From an uncultured Pirellulaceae bacterium (GTDB lineage: Bacteria; Planctomycetota; Planctomycetia; Pirellulales; Pirellulaceae), in assembly GCA_937981585.1 (NCBI GenBank), contig CALJOA010000034.1, positions 38,427 through 102,426 of the forward strand: 64,000 nucleotides of DNA, written 5' to 3'. The notes below the pieces were generated by a model. It saw only the letters and a list, made by a program, of their open reading frames with translations, was not told the DNA's origin and made no database searches. A program made the translations under genes and the position numbers. Positions 18,901 through 27,328 of this stretch are shown here, piece by piece; the first letter of the stretch is position 1, and every line of letters begins with the position of its first letter.

Positions 18901-20247
18901 TTCTTCGGCGGCAACGTTGAGCAGGCAATCGATCTGACAGTTGATCCGCGCCGCGGCGACGGGCACAATTTGCGATTGCTCCTCGGCTGCGTCTGGGTAA
19001 CCCATCCGCGCGAAAATCGAAGCCAATCGGCAATTGACCAACTGAGAGGCACGGCGCTGGGCAAGCTGGGCATTGAGGTTCTGACGCACGCCGCCAAAGG
19101 GCTGGTATTTGGTCTTGGCTTCTTCTTCCAACCGCTTTCGATGTTGAGGTGACAGCCGTCCCATGAGGTCTTTGTAGAACTGATCCCGGTAGCCAGCGAT
19201 CACAGGAAGCAGCGAAGAAAGCGTTGTGTTGGAGTCGTAAGTCCCCGGGCCGGAGCCAGAAATTCCAGAGGCCATCAGCATCGTGCCAGCCATCACGGCG
19301 CTGGCTTCGATCATCGCTTCTTCATAGTCGATCGGATTCTCGGGATCGTTCTTGCAGCTTTCGGCTCGATCAAGCAGCGCGTCAATGGTCACCTGATGAA
19401 CGATGAATCGGCGAAAGTAGCCCGAGCCATCAATCCCGTGCTCATCCCATTGTCCAAAATGGTGATTGGGTCGTTGGTTGATTGGATGGTCAAAATCAAA
19501 TGCCCTTGGATCAATCGCCAGCTCGTTGAGCTTGGAGGCGTCGAAGTGGGCCGCGCGCAGGATATGCGGATCGGTTTCTCTGAGAATCTGGATCGCGTGT
19601 TCAGTGATGGCTTGATAGCGGCCCGCCGCGGCGCCGACTTCTCGAATGTAAATCGGAATCGGACGAATCCACTCGTGATCGTAGGGTTGGATCTTCCGGG
19701 ACTCGAGCGTTGCGATCGGGCGGTGTCCAATGTAGTCGTTAAGCCGATGGAGGACTTGCGGGACAATCTGATTCTCGTCCCAAGGGCGCTCTTGCCGTAG
19801 CACCGTTTCCAGGACTTGGCCAACCATCAACGAGTTGAACAACATCTGATCTGACTGATGAAAAAGCAGATCTCGATGGTGTTTTCGGTAAGCCAACAGC
19901 ATTTTGGAGAAAGTCAGGTCAAGAACCAACCTGGCTTGGCTGGCGTCCCGAAACGTTGGGTTTGTCGTTTCGGCTTCGTCCAGTCGCTTGGAAAGGTGTT
20001 GGCCGATTTGAAACGCGAGCACATGATCATTGGAGCGGGCGAGGGTTGATTTACGCTTTTTGCGTGGCGAAGGAGCTTCGTCCGAATCGTCGCTTTGCTG
20101 GACCGCTTGCTGAGTTTGGAAATATTCAAACAGCCAATTGATGTTGGCGAGGAATTTCGGATCGTGATTACCCGAGGAGAAATTGAGATACCCAAGAACC
20201 TGGTCCAGGATCGCGTTAACTTGTTGTTCGGGTTTGGGTGATCCCAT
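15967..20247 (-). CDS. 1426-residue protein of unknown function
   Basis: A very long soluble ORF with no signal peptide and no domain I recognise. It is probably mostly alpha-helical. A lysine/arginine patch ('PRKKRKSTLARSND') lies near residue 65; an acidic stretch ('NDPENLDGDPFGDPDN' onward, about residues 710-750) and a Ser/Asp/Pro low-complexity region ('DSGTIAPDSGTSAPD', about 940) split it into three parts. ATG 20247 has GGCGGA upstream. It is separated from the next gene by a 537-bp gap with three 16-bp repeats. It looks planctomycete-specific, but that needs a database search. Confidence 0.8.
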   Translation of the reverse strand: MGSPKPEQQVNAILDQVLGYLNFSSGNHDPKFLANINWLFEYFQTQQAVQQSDDSDEAPSPRKKRKSTLARSNDHVLAFQIGQHLSKRLDEAETTNPTFRDASQARLVLDLTFSKMLLAYRKHHRDLLFHQSDQMLFNSLMVGQVLETVLRQERPWDENQIVPQVLHRLNDYIGHRPIATLESRKIQPYDHEWIRPIPIYIREVGAAAGRYQAITEHAIQILRETDPHILRAAHFDASKLNELAIDPRAFDFDHPINQRPNHHFGQWDEHGIDGSGYFRRFIVHQVTIDALLDRAESCKNDPENPIDYEEAMIEASAVMAGTMLMASGISGSGPGTYDSNTTLSSLLPVIAGYRDQFYKDLMGRLSPQHRKRLEEEAKTKYQPFGGVRQNLNAQLAQRRASQLVNCRLASIFARMGYPDAAEEQSQIVPVAAARINCQIDCLLNVAAEETTKGNLDDAFATLPKIMSRVKRGIHCGAIVDPWNIIGFDANYSLFPAVENSVRDHRVFDLVDTMDRIFATCSRLWSEAAASDRESMCVAIRKEFVEIVNWWRKYAAHEVMSVEAVDADDIFAAAELVADALNLWHKGGAAAGDIEFWAQHAEMFDSPKAYTLVIDALMQRADYKTSTAIMVHWLSQADFIPLQQGDSSFHNLLYRWISEQKSLLRHADPEEAPPEEIWNRIRKFYDFIEANAEHYWEVPKFEVNRKIVPPESLADLFNDPENLDGDPFGDPDNPDESEEEERDLYKAAYDEVTYLDTTDDGFEGEVFDDSLSSDDALEAEVDRVFDRLEFHSAIAEYWTVAATIPLPIVRPEDLTESITKRMVKRREIILAWVKQATKNRERLFNLLRTINRYSLPKTGSDHDAMLLYDRYRLNKDALQDQAIKTCIETENAIRMLVAVVHAVDHLVDGKPLIFEAASSDKSEPDPAQSSQPDQGDPGAADSGTIAPDSGTSAPDTDDRDASNGGAPVVCVYAALLIQNPKLVVDNFEALTEYLNSQSILYVPLSKGGDPLEIVRTRGVQTAILDLLDRMPTLGLLVETHDLTRTALEMERNNPIGRGAVTEFDEVFEVAFSSMVDALVKSTAQLKSDRKAAGELSPPEISKESHTVLFDCIEMLTESMLILWLDHSKTLRLSVLEKVLDSSSWEKLVEFTKNYGGGLFTQQFLHLSNIRAILHQGVDHWLTQVQQSARDPDLRLFDELGHVLPRQKAVRYLTLVLESVIENYNEYRDYNTTTTQSDHGESLYMFLDFLRLRAKYDRVCWNLKPVVWAHRILVNEQENSVARMWRRSLTEKVGPEADKYLHSLATLRKKYSIQMASVARRLEGKFGHQMQIDRLKALVEPAMMEPATKESSRAFELLKNEARAFSRSTMGVGIDLPAWLATLENEVRQHILPKRLREILYQNPYLDSPPIPIAELREKLERLPRRET

Positions 20248-20280
20248 GGAAAAGTCCGCCGACGAATTTTGCTTTTCGAT

Positions 20281-20328
20281 TTGTTATAACTCAGCTTTGT
20301 TATAACTCAGATTTGTTATAGCTCTGAA
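20281..20328 (-). promoter_or_regulatory. Three 16-bp direct repeats with palindromic GTTATAAC core
   Basis: TTGTTATAACTCAGCT, TTGTTATAACTCAGAT and TTGTTATAGCTCTGAA run head to tail, 34 bp upstream of the 1426-residue gene. Each of the first two includes the perfect 8-bp palindrome GTTATAAC; the 16-bp spacing is about one and a half helical turns. This looks like a multi-site operator, and also offers -10-like TATAAC hexamers, for the minus-strand gene. The rest of the 20248-20784 gap shows nothing I can name. Confidence 0.5.
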
Positions 20329-20784
20329 AAGCAAGCCGTTATCGGGTTCGTGAATAACAAGAGTTACAGTCAAGGTTTACGTTTGCTTGCCAAGTGTCGG
20401 CTCCCTCATGATCAATCATCGTAAAAATCGGTTTGCGATCGGTCTAGTCGCGATTGAAGGATCGGCCAATTAAAGCGATGTTTTTTGCTCCCGCCGTAAT
20501 TCCTAGGTGGCTTTGGCTCGTTTAAACAAATAGCTGCGAATTGATCAGGCGACGTTTTCCAAACCGGAGGAAAGTTGGGAGTGTTTTCTAGCGGCAGATG
20601 GTTGCTTGACAAGGCGTCGAATCAGAACGGTATTTCGGGTTATTTAGCCTGCTGGCCGATGGTTGGGATCTATTTGCTTTGGGAGTTCAGGGAACCGCAA
20701 CAAATCCGTCACCAACCGGTTTTTCGCTGGTAGAATAGAGCAACGATTATCGCTAGATGGAATTCCAGAGTTTAGGGCCAGAAG

Positions 20785-22371
20785 ATGAGATCAATGATTC
20801 GTGAAATTGCTTCAACCACTATGATTGTTTGTTTGGCCGCTACCGCTGTACAGGCCGCTCCCGTTGTACAGGCCAATGATAGTGTTGTCTCCAATGCAAT
20901 AATCCACCGGGCTGGACTCCAGGTCGAATGGTCAACTCACTCCGGGACTGGAACTCGCGGCAAGATTGTTGACTGGCATTTGTACGTCGACGAGAACAAG
21001 CCGACGACTTACTACACGATCACTGCTGGTGAATTAAAAGAGAAGTTCTCTGAGAACAAGCTTAATCCGTTTGGCAAACCCTATTCACAAGATGAATCCT
21101 ATGGTGTCGCCGAGTATATCGACGTTCGCAAAATGGTTCTTGCGAAAGAGCTTGAGTATTTGGGCGAGGAAAAACCAACCATCAAGGTTGATCAGTATTC
21201 CTTGCCCGAGTCAACAATTTACTTGTTGACCAATAACGGTGCAGTTTCCGCAATCGATGCCGATACTGGGAGGGTCAAGTGGCGAAACCAGGTCGGTGAC
21301 CCATTGCTAAAAAGTGTTGGCGTTGGAGCCGACAATGCGCATGTGGCCGTGATCAATGGTTCGAGGCTCTATTGCCTCAAAGCAGACAATGGCAAGTTGA
21401 TGTTTTCAGGCCAGTGTCGCCACGCGGTGGCTGCTGCTCCAACAATTTCGGAGGAGAAAATCTACGTGCCGCTGGTCAACGGACGACTGGAGGTTTTCAA
21501 AATTGGCGACCGAGGAGTCAATACGACTTCGTTTGCTGCACTGGGCGCGAGCACTTCACGTCCACTGGTGACTGAGAAAACAGTTTCTTGGTCAACAGAT
21601 CGTGGTCTGATGAATGTCGCCGCCAAATATGATGGTAAAAGCGTTGCGTATCAGCTTCGCGCCGACGATGCGATTGTCGCAAGGCCCGTGCACCAGTCAG
21701 GAATGTTCTACGTCACATCGCTTGATGGTTTTGTCTACGCCGTAGACGAAGATCAAGGCAGCGTGAAGTGGCAAGTTTCCACCGGCGCAGGCATTTCACA
21801 GTCGGCACAGGTCTTTGGCGGTTTCGTCTATGTTGTCAACGATAACAACGAGCTGTTTAAGCTTGATGTGAAAAACGGAGCTACCGCACCTGGCTGGGAG
21901 CAGCCTCAGCAGAACATCGGCCAGATTGTCGGTGCGGGGAAAAAAGATATTTTTGTTCTTGATAAAATCGGAAACCTCAAAGCACTGAACCAAAACTCTG
22001 GATCGGTCTTAAGTTCGGTGTCGTTTGGCTCGGTTGACAGAATCCTGTCCAACGCACAAAGCGATCGTTTATTTGTTGCCAATCGACAGGGAATGATCCA
22101 GTGCATTCGCGAAGTCTCTAGTCCCGTTCCCTTTTTCCATTCAGGCGATTTCGGGGCAGTTGCCGTGGATATGAAAAAGGCTTCGGGTGGAGTTGATGCG
22201 GGTGAAAAACCCATGGAGGATGCCGGAGGCGATTTGGAAGACCCGTTCAAGGCAGGAGGGGCACTGGACGATCCATTTGCGTCAACACCCAAAGCTGAGC
22301 CTGCGGCTCCTGCCAAAACGGAAGATGATCCGTTCGGCGGCAGTGATTTAGAAGACGATCCGTTTAAGTAG
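20785..22371 (+). CDS. Exported PQQ-like beta-propeller protein with DPF-rich tail
   Basis: A 528-residue protein with a signal peptide ('STTMIVCLAATAVQAAPVVQ', cleavage around residue 25-30). From about residue 140 on, propeller blades repeat the pattern of 'SAIDADTGRVKWR', 'YCLKADNGKLMFS', 'YAVDEDQGSVKWQ' and 'FKLDVKNGA', typical of PQQ/BamB-type repeats. The tail is acidic and repeats 'LEDPF', 'LDDPF', 'EDDPF', 'LEDDPF'. It should be periplasmic. BamB-type propellers assist outer-membrane assembly, but the tail is not a BamB feature, so function is open. Confidence 0.8.
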   Translation: MRSMIREIASTTMIVCLAATAVQAAPVVQANDSVVSNAIIHRAGLQVEWSTHSGTGTRGKIVDWHLYVDENKPTTYYTITAGELKEKFSENKLNPFGKPYSQDESYGVAEYIDVRKMVLAKELEYLGEEKPTIKVDQYSLPESTIYLLTNNGAVSAIDADTGRVKWRNQVGDPLLKSVGVGADNAHVAVINGSRLYCLKADNGKLMFSGQCRHAVAAAPTISEEKIYVPLVNGRLEVFKIGDRGVNTTSFAALGASTSRPLVTEKTVSWSTDRGLMNVAAKYDGKSVAYQLRADDAIVARPVHQSGMFYVTSLDGFVYAVDEDQGSVKWQVSTGAGISQSAQVFGGFVYVVNDNNELFKLDVKNGATAPGWEQPQQNIGQIVGAGKKDIFVLDKIGNLKALNQNSGSVLSSVSFGSVDRILSNAQSDRLFVANRQGMIQCIREVSSPVPFFHSGDFGAVAVDMKKASGGVDAGEKPMEDAGGDLEDPFKAGGALDDPFASTPKAEPAAPAKTEDDPFGGSDLEDDPFK

Positions 22372-22379
22372 TATCGTCA

Positions 22380-22411
22380 AGAGTGCTGGTTCTGAAGAGT
22401 GCTGGTTCTGA
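22380..22411. repeat. Perfect 16-bp tandem duplication
   Basis: AGAGTGCTGGTTCTGA occurs twice head to tail, directly after the stop codon of the propeller gene. It is short and has no inverted symmetry, so it is more likely a replication-slippage product than a regulatory site. Confidence 0.85.
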
Positions 22412-22582
22412 GTTCTCCGATGCTACCGTTTGGCGTACCAGTAATAGCGTGGGGATCTCGAAATCTCTACCCGGTTGAAAATCAAGACTTTGTTCACAAC
22501 AATTGTGCCTCGTTGTTCAGTGTCACGATGTCAATAAAGGCTGAACAGATTTTCAATTTCTGGTATCGGGTCAGCGCTCTAA

Positions 22583-24151
22583 ATGGATTCACCGACAATT
22601 AAACGTGCTTTGATCAGCGTCAGCAATAAACTTGGCATCACCGAGTTTGCCCAAGGTCTGGTCGAAGCCGGAATAGAAATCTACAGTACTGGTGGAACCC
22701 GCAGGCACCTCGAACAAGCCGGTGTTCCCGTCACCGACGTTGCTGACTACACCGGGTTCCCCGAGATGATGGATGGACGCGTTAAAACGCTGCATCCCAA
22801 GATCTTTGCTGGAATACTTTGCCGCCACAACAACTCTGTCGATATGGCGGCGATCGAAGAGCATGCGATCAACACATTTGAGCTGATCGTGGTCAATCTC
22901 TACCCTTTCGCTGAGACGATTGCTCGTCCCAACGTGATGTTGCATGAAGCGATTGAGCAAATCGACATTGGAGGGCCAAGCATGATTCGTGCGGCGGCCA
23001 AGAACAGCGATTTTGTCTCGATCGTCTGCAGTCCGCAGCAATATGAGCAAGTGCTTGGCGAGATCAAATCAGGCGGAGCAACAACCAATGGGCTTCGCAG
23101 GCACTTGATGGCTCAGGCTTTTCAGCACACGGCCGAGTACGACAACACGATCAGCGAGTACTTTTCGGGGCAGACTGAGGGCGAGACGTTTCCTTCGACG
23201 ATGCAACTACGGCTTCACCGCAAAGACATCTTGCGATACGGCGAGAACAGCCATCAGGCTGCAGCGCTTTACAGCAGCGAAAACTGCCGGGAGGCCAATC
23301 TTATTAACTCGCGGCAGCTCAACGGAAAGCAGCTTTCGTACAACAATCTGCTTGATCTCGATAGCGCGTTGTCGATGGTTCGAGGGTTTTCAAAACCTGC
23401 TTGCAGCGTGATCAAGCACAATAACCCCTGTGGCGCGGCCGTGGGAGCGACTTTGCTCGAAGCCTGTGAGAAGGGGGTCGCTGGCGACCCTTTGAGTGCG
23501 TTTGGAAGCGTGATTGGCATCAATCGAACGCTGGACGAAGAGGTCGCGGAGTTCCTGGCGGCTGGCGATTTCTTTATCGAAGCGATCGTTGCGCCTGATT
23601 TTACTTCCCAGGCCCAATCCATCCTGACGACTAAACCCAAATGGAAGAAGAACGTTCGGCTCGTCAAAGTCGGTGACTTGCAACCTTCCAAGCCAAGTTT
23701 GGAATTTCGAAACGTGCTTGGTGGTCTACTCGTTCAAGAGTCCGACAATCAGCCCGATGACGAATCGAATTGGAACATTGCGACGACCGCTCAGCCGACC
23801 GACGCGATCATGGACGAGTTGCGATTCGGATGGTCGATGGTTCGCTATATCAAGTCCAATGCAATTTGCCTGTCCAACAACGAAGCGTTGGTGGGAGTTG
23901 GAGCCGGGCAAATGAGCCGAGTCGATTCAGTTGAGATATCGATCAAGAAAGCTGGCGATCGTGCGGCAGGTTCAGTGCTTTCGTCGGATGCGTTTTTTCC
24001 GTTTGCCGATTCGATCGAGGTTGCTGCTGCAGCCGGAATCATTGGAATCATCCAGCCAGGCGGAAGCGTACGGGATCAGGAAGTCATCGAAGCCTGCGAC
24101 AAGCACGGAATACCGATGGTGCTGACAGGAAACCGACATTTCCGTCATTAA
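22583..24151 (+). CDS. purH: Bifunctional AICAR transformylase / IMP cyclohydrolase
   Basis: A 522-residue enzyme catalysing the last two steps of IMP synthesis in the cytoplasm. The N-terminal MGS-like cyclohydrolase domain begins 'RALISVSNKLGITEFAQGL' and has 'STGGTRRHLEQAGVPVTDV' and 'MMDGRVKTLHPKI'. The C-terminal transformylase carries the catalytic 'KHNNPCGAAVG' block and 'DAFFPFADSIEVAA..AGI'. Length matches the family. ATG 22583 agrees with the family N-terminus. The orphan gene at 24168 starts 17 bp after its stop and is likely co-transcribed. Confidence 0.97.
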   Translation: MDSPTIKRALISVSNKLGITEFAQGLVEAGIEIYSTGGTRRHLEQAGVPVTDVADYTGFPEMMDGRVKTLHPKIFAGILCRHNNSVDMAAIEEHAINTFELIVVNLYPFAETIARPNVMLHEAIEQIDIGGPSMIRAAAKNSDFVSIVCSPQQYEQVLGEIKSGGATTNGLRRHLMAQAFQHTAEYDNTISEYFSGQTEGETFPSTMQLRLHRKDILRYGENSHQAAALYSSENCREANLINSRQLNGKQLSYNNLLDLDSALSMVRGFSKPACSVIKHNNPCGAAVGATLLEACEKGVAGDPLSAFGSVIGINRTLDEEVAEFLAAGDFFIEAIVAPDFTSQAQSILTTKPKWKKNVRLVKVGDLQPSKPSLEFRNVLGGLLVQESDNQPDDESNWNIATTAQPTDAIMDELRFGWSMVRYIKSNAICLSNNEALVGVGAGQMSRVDSVEISIKKAGDRAAGSVLSSDAFFPFADSIEVAAAAGIIGIIQPGGSVRDQEVIEACDKHGIPMVLTGNRHFRH

Positions 24152-24167
24152 CTAACAAGGCTGACCG

Positions 24168-25103
24168 ATGAAACGTAGCGTCGCAGTCTTGGGCCACACG
24201 CCTCAATTTCTTCGGTGGGCGATCGCTCATCCTTGCCAATTGCGTTCGTTGTCCGATGATAACCTCCCAGATCAGTCGTTTCGGCAGCTCAGATCGTTGC
24301 GAGAGTTTTCAGTTGGTCGCTCCCAAGGCCGCGTGATCGATGGTGTTTGTGTTCATCCAACTGCGAGTCTATCGGAGCCATCTGAAGTGCGCGGTTTCTT
24401 TGCTTCAGAGATTCTTGATGCTCACGGTGATGAGCTTTTCGTAGAAAGCTGCTGCAATTCCTGCCCTGCAAATGCGATACAGGACCGGGGCCAAGAACTT
24501 TGGGCAGGCTGTTACGGTTGGCTGCCCGCCGATCCGAAGTTTCAGTTTAATGTTACGCAGCAAGCCGTCGAATCACGACCGCCTCCAGATGGCTCTGAGT
24601 CTGATGCGATTGTTGCGATGCTCGATCAGGCAATCGATCAGCTCGGGTTAAGTGGCGCGGCCGAAGAACTGTTCAAGCCGACTCGGCCGAGGTGGTACGG
24701 CATCTGGAAGTCCAAGCGCTTTGCTCAGCAGAAATTAGATTTTCTCCTAAAAGCCTTTAATCAGTTGGCCGATCAGTTCGAAGCTCGCCCAGCGGACCTT
24801 GAGCATTTTCTGGCCGCGCTAAAACGGTGCGCCAAACATGAACTCACGTTGCATGTCGAACTAGTCCCGCCGGGCTTCTCGGACGGTCAGACGTGGCAGA
24901 TTTCAGGTTGTTGTCCCGATTGCGGATTTGCTATGCCGGCGGTGGGTCAGCAGAAGTGCTTGGCGTGTAAACGATATGGCCACCCGCACGAGATTCGCAA
25001 AAGCAAAGTGCTGGGACTTAGGCCTTATGTTTTTCTCAAAGGAGTGATTGGCGAGACCAAGACTGTCGAGCTGTTAAAAAAGCTCAAGGCTAAGAGCCGA
25101 TAG
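24168..25103 (+). CDS. Unknown protein with paired Cys motifs, downstream of purH
   Basis: A 311-residue protein. An N-terminal half carries 'ESCCNSCPAN' (CC-x2-C), and the C-terminal half has 'SGCCPDCGFAM' plus 'QQKCLACKRYGHPHE', which together form a zinc-ribbon or metal-cluster knuckle (CxxC..CxxC). There is no signal peptide or membrane helix. AAGG precedes ATG 24168. Close spacing with purH (17 bp) suggests joint expression, not necessarily a related function. I do not recognise the family. Confidence 0.75.
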   Translation: MKRSVAVLGHTPQFLRWAIAHPCQLRSLSDDNLPDQSFRQLRSLREFSVGRSQGRVIDGVCVHPTASLSEPSEVRGFFASEILDAHGDELFVESCCNSCPANAIQDRGQELWAGCYGWLPADPKFQFNVTQQAVESRPPPDGSESDAIVAMLDQAIDQLGLSGAAEELFKPTRPRWYGIWKSKRFAQQKLDFLLKAFNQLADQFEARPADLEHFLAALKRCAKHELTLHVELVPPGFSDGQTWQISGCCPDCGFAMPAVGQQKCLACKRYGHPHEIRKSKVLGLRPYVFLKGVIGETKTVELLKKLKAKSR

Positions 25104-25317
25104 CCGCGAGGCGAGTCAGTCCGTCAACTCTAAATTCTTGGGATGGCGAAGCTCCTGCTGAGCCGGTGTCATCTGGCGTTTCAGGCTCAGCAGGAGTTTC
25201 GCCCGCATCGCCCTCCCAGCGAACGCCTTGAGATGTTCCACAGTTTCCAGCTAGGCAAGAAAGGGAGCGGGCTGTGTAGCGCGCAAAGTATTCTTGATTA
25301 ATAGAAACTCGTAACGA

Positions 25318-25596
25318 CTAACCGCGATTGAAAAACTTGCGAACTGATGTGCAAGTTTGAAAGCCGTCGTGTTTTGATTCAACGATGAGAAGTTGTTCGT
25401 CGATCCAAGCTGAAAACTCTTCAAGAGTTTTGAATTCCGATTCAGTTGGATTGCCGTTGGCTTTTCGTTCGTCTCGAGGACGATCGGAGTCGGGCTGGCT
25501 TGTTTTGAACATTCGTCTACCGTTTCTGTCGAAGTCGATCAAATGGCCGTGTCTTCGACTAAAGTTGGTCGCACTTGGTCGCACTTTGGTGTGCAT
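25318..25596 (-). CDS. Small protein of unknown function
   Basis: Up to 92 residues. The C-terminal part 'EFKTLEEFSAWIDEQLLIVE' and 'TSVRKFFNRG' is protein-like, with an amphipathic helix pattern, while the first 28 residues are less convincing. An internal ATG at 25512 ('MFKTSQPDSDRP') would give 64 residues and may be the true start. No partner gene is near. Called as real mainly from residue pattern and because no opposing gene explains the frame. Confidence 0.5.
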   Translation of the reverse strand: MHTKVRPSATNFSRRHGHLIDFDRNGRRMFKTSQPDSDRPRDERKANGNPTESEFKTLEEFSAWIDEQLLIVESKHDGFQTCTSVRKFFNRG

Positions 25597-26298
25597 TTGT
25601 CGACGCAGCGAGTCAGGTTTTTGCGTCCTCTATAAAAAGTATGCAAATTCAGTGCCGAGCTTACTCGGAATGCCGCCTTTTTCCTCTAAGTCCTTGAAAA
25701 CACTTGTCCATAACGGGTCTGAGTGTGTTTGGCAGTCAAGGAGAATTGCACACCAGTGTTTAATCTGACTGCAAGACTGATCCAAAGGACCACAGGTTCA
25801 TTCTCAGACGCAGTTTTTTTGCAACTTCGTGACAATAATCACAAAGTCAAAAAAGCGACTCAAATCCATATATCGTTTATCGGAATTTGGCTTGCCAATC
25901 CGCCAACTAAAAACGTTTCGATGACACCGGCTTACCCAGTGAATATTGAACTAATGCACAGGCTTGGAGCTTGTGATTTTTAGGCCGTTTTGGCGTTTTG
26001 TCGGTTGCCATGGTTGAACCGCAATCGAGCTGGCGCTGAATGAAGTTGGACCAACACGTTCAATGTAAATTACCCTTGCAACTGACCTTTCTACCTAGCG
26101 GCAGCAAAACAACTGCTCGGAACAGGTAAGCAGGCGGGTTTGGGTAGAGTCTCTCTGGTTTGACATTTAGACTTAAAAAAGCGCCCATCTGGTTGAAGCA
26201 GCTTTGACGACGGTTACACTTAGCGGAAATTTGACCATAAGCTCGTGATCATTCGTTGCTCGAGCAAAAAGCTAATTCTAATTGTATGGAGATCTAGG
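25597..26298. other. Intergenic region, about 700 bp, no gene assigned
   Basis: The track lists short ORFs here (for example 25723-25983) but they look like chance frames. It must hold the promoter of the secreted protein gene at 26299; TTGACA at 26160 and an A-rich run follow, but no -10 at correct spacing is clear. A REP-like fragment (GGCCGTTTTGGCG) begins near 25982. Confidence 0.4.
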
Positions 26299-27084
26299 AT
26301 GAAGAAAGTGTTTTTTAGTTTAGTTGTCGCGGCCTCAATGGTGACCTCATCTGCTGTTGTCGCTCAAGAAGCCGAAGAAAAACTTGACGCCCAAGCTGCG
26401 GAAACTGTCGAAGCTGTTGTTGATGCTTCGTCACCGGCTGAGGAAGTTGCACCGGTAGCCGTAGCGGTTGACGCACAAGAGTCGGTTAGTGATGGCGTTG
26501 CGTTGGATCAGCCAGGAGTCCCGATGGCTCCCGCAGTTGGTTCAGAGGTTATGGTCGATGCCGGAGTTATTAGCGGCGGCGGATTCGTCGACGCAGGTTA
26601 CGGTCAGGCTTTTGTTCCGTCTTCTTGCTGCAACTCGTGTTGTGGCGACGCTTCGTTTGTTCAGCCAGTCGTATTCAACCAGCCAGTTTTCCAAGACACG
26701 ACTGCTCAAGCCGTTCCTGCGATTCAAGCTTCTACCACTTCGATCGTGACAGCTGCGCCTGCTCCAGCGGCAGTATACTCGCAGTCGGCTACTCCCGGAT
26801 GCGGTTCTTGCAGCGGTGGCGGGATTGTAAATTATGCCCCTAGCTACTCAGCTGCTCCGGCAGCAAGTTACCCAACAGCTGCTCCGGTTGATTTCAGTTA
26901 CGCTCCAGTTGAGACTAGCTACGTCGAAGCAGCTCCTGCAGTTTCTTCAGGATGTGGTAGTTGCGGTAGTGCAGCTGTCTCCTGCGCCGCTCCGACTTGC
27001 TGCCCGCAAAACAGTCGTTTGCGACGCGGAATGTCAACTCGAATTGGTGGAGCCTTGCTCGGACGTTTGATCCGGGATCGCTAG
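26299..27084 (+). CDS. Secreted Ala/Pro/Val-rich protein with CGSCG motifs
   Basis: 261 residues from ATG 26299 (GGAG 7 nt upstream), which creates a clean signal peptide 'MKKVFFSLVVAASMVTSSAV' ending AVVAQ. The mature protein starts acidic and Ala/Val-rich, then carries 'SSCCNSCCGDAS', 'PGCGSCSGGG' and 'SGCGSCGSAA' Cys clusters separated by Tyr/Pro/Ala stretches ('YAPSYSAAPAASYPTAAPV'), and ends with a basic tail 'RLRRGMSTRIGGALLGRLIR'. It resembles its downstream neighbour in composition. Likely a surface or envelope protein stabilised by disulfides; family not recognised. Confidence 0.75.
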   Translation: MKKVFFSLVVAASMVTSSAVVAQEAEEKLDAQAAETVEAVVDASSPAEEVAPVAVAVDAQESVSDGVALDQPGVPMAPAVGSEVMVDAGVISGGGFVDAGYGQAFVPSSCCNSCCGDASFVQPVVFNQPVFQDTTAQAVPAIQASTTSIVTAAPAPAAVYSQSATPGCGSCSGGGIVNYAPSYSAAPAASYPTAAPVDFSYAPVETSYVEAAPAVSSGCGSCGSAAVSCAAPTCCPQNSRLRRGMSTRIGGALLGRLIRDR

Positions 27085-27118
27085 AACTCCGCTCGACTTC
27101 GAGCCTACTAGATGAATC

Positions 27119-27147
27119 AAGTCGCTCTTTATGGGGCGGCTTTTTTT
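27119..27147 (+). terminator. Rho-independent terminator after the first secreted repeat protein
   Basis: AGTCGC and GCGGCT pair (one G-U) around a 10-nt loop and are followed directly by seven T residues. It lies 35 bp after the stop of the 26299 gene and separates it from the gene at 27329. Confidence 0.65.
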
Positions 27148-27328
27148 GTGGTGTATCGTGAGTGGGATGCAAATTGACAAACGTGCCGTGGGTTACAGTT
27201 TCATCGAAGGGCTGTTCGATAACCCAGTTTGCTTTGACTTGAAATTGAGTTACCGTTCTAATCTGGAGATCGACCATAACATTTCCAGCTCCATCTCAAG
27301 AGCTGCTGCAATTTCAAAGGAATTTCAA

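Noticed and set aside
20412-20612. 66-residue minus-strand ORF in the gap before the propeller gene
   Set aside because: Composition looks random and no start signal is present.
25723-25983. 86-residue plus-strand ORF
   Set aside because: No ribosome site, poor protein character and partly overlapping a REP-like fragment.
27131-27328. Extended N-terminus of the second secreted repeat protein
   Set aside because: The extension overlaps the terminator of the preceding gene, has no ribosome site and hides a good signal peptide at ATG 27329.
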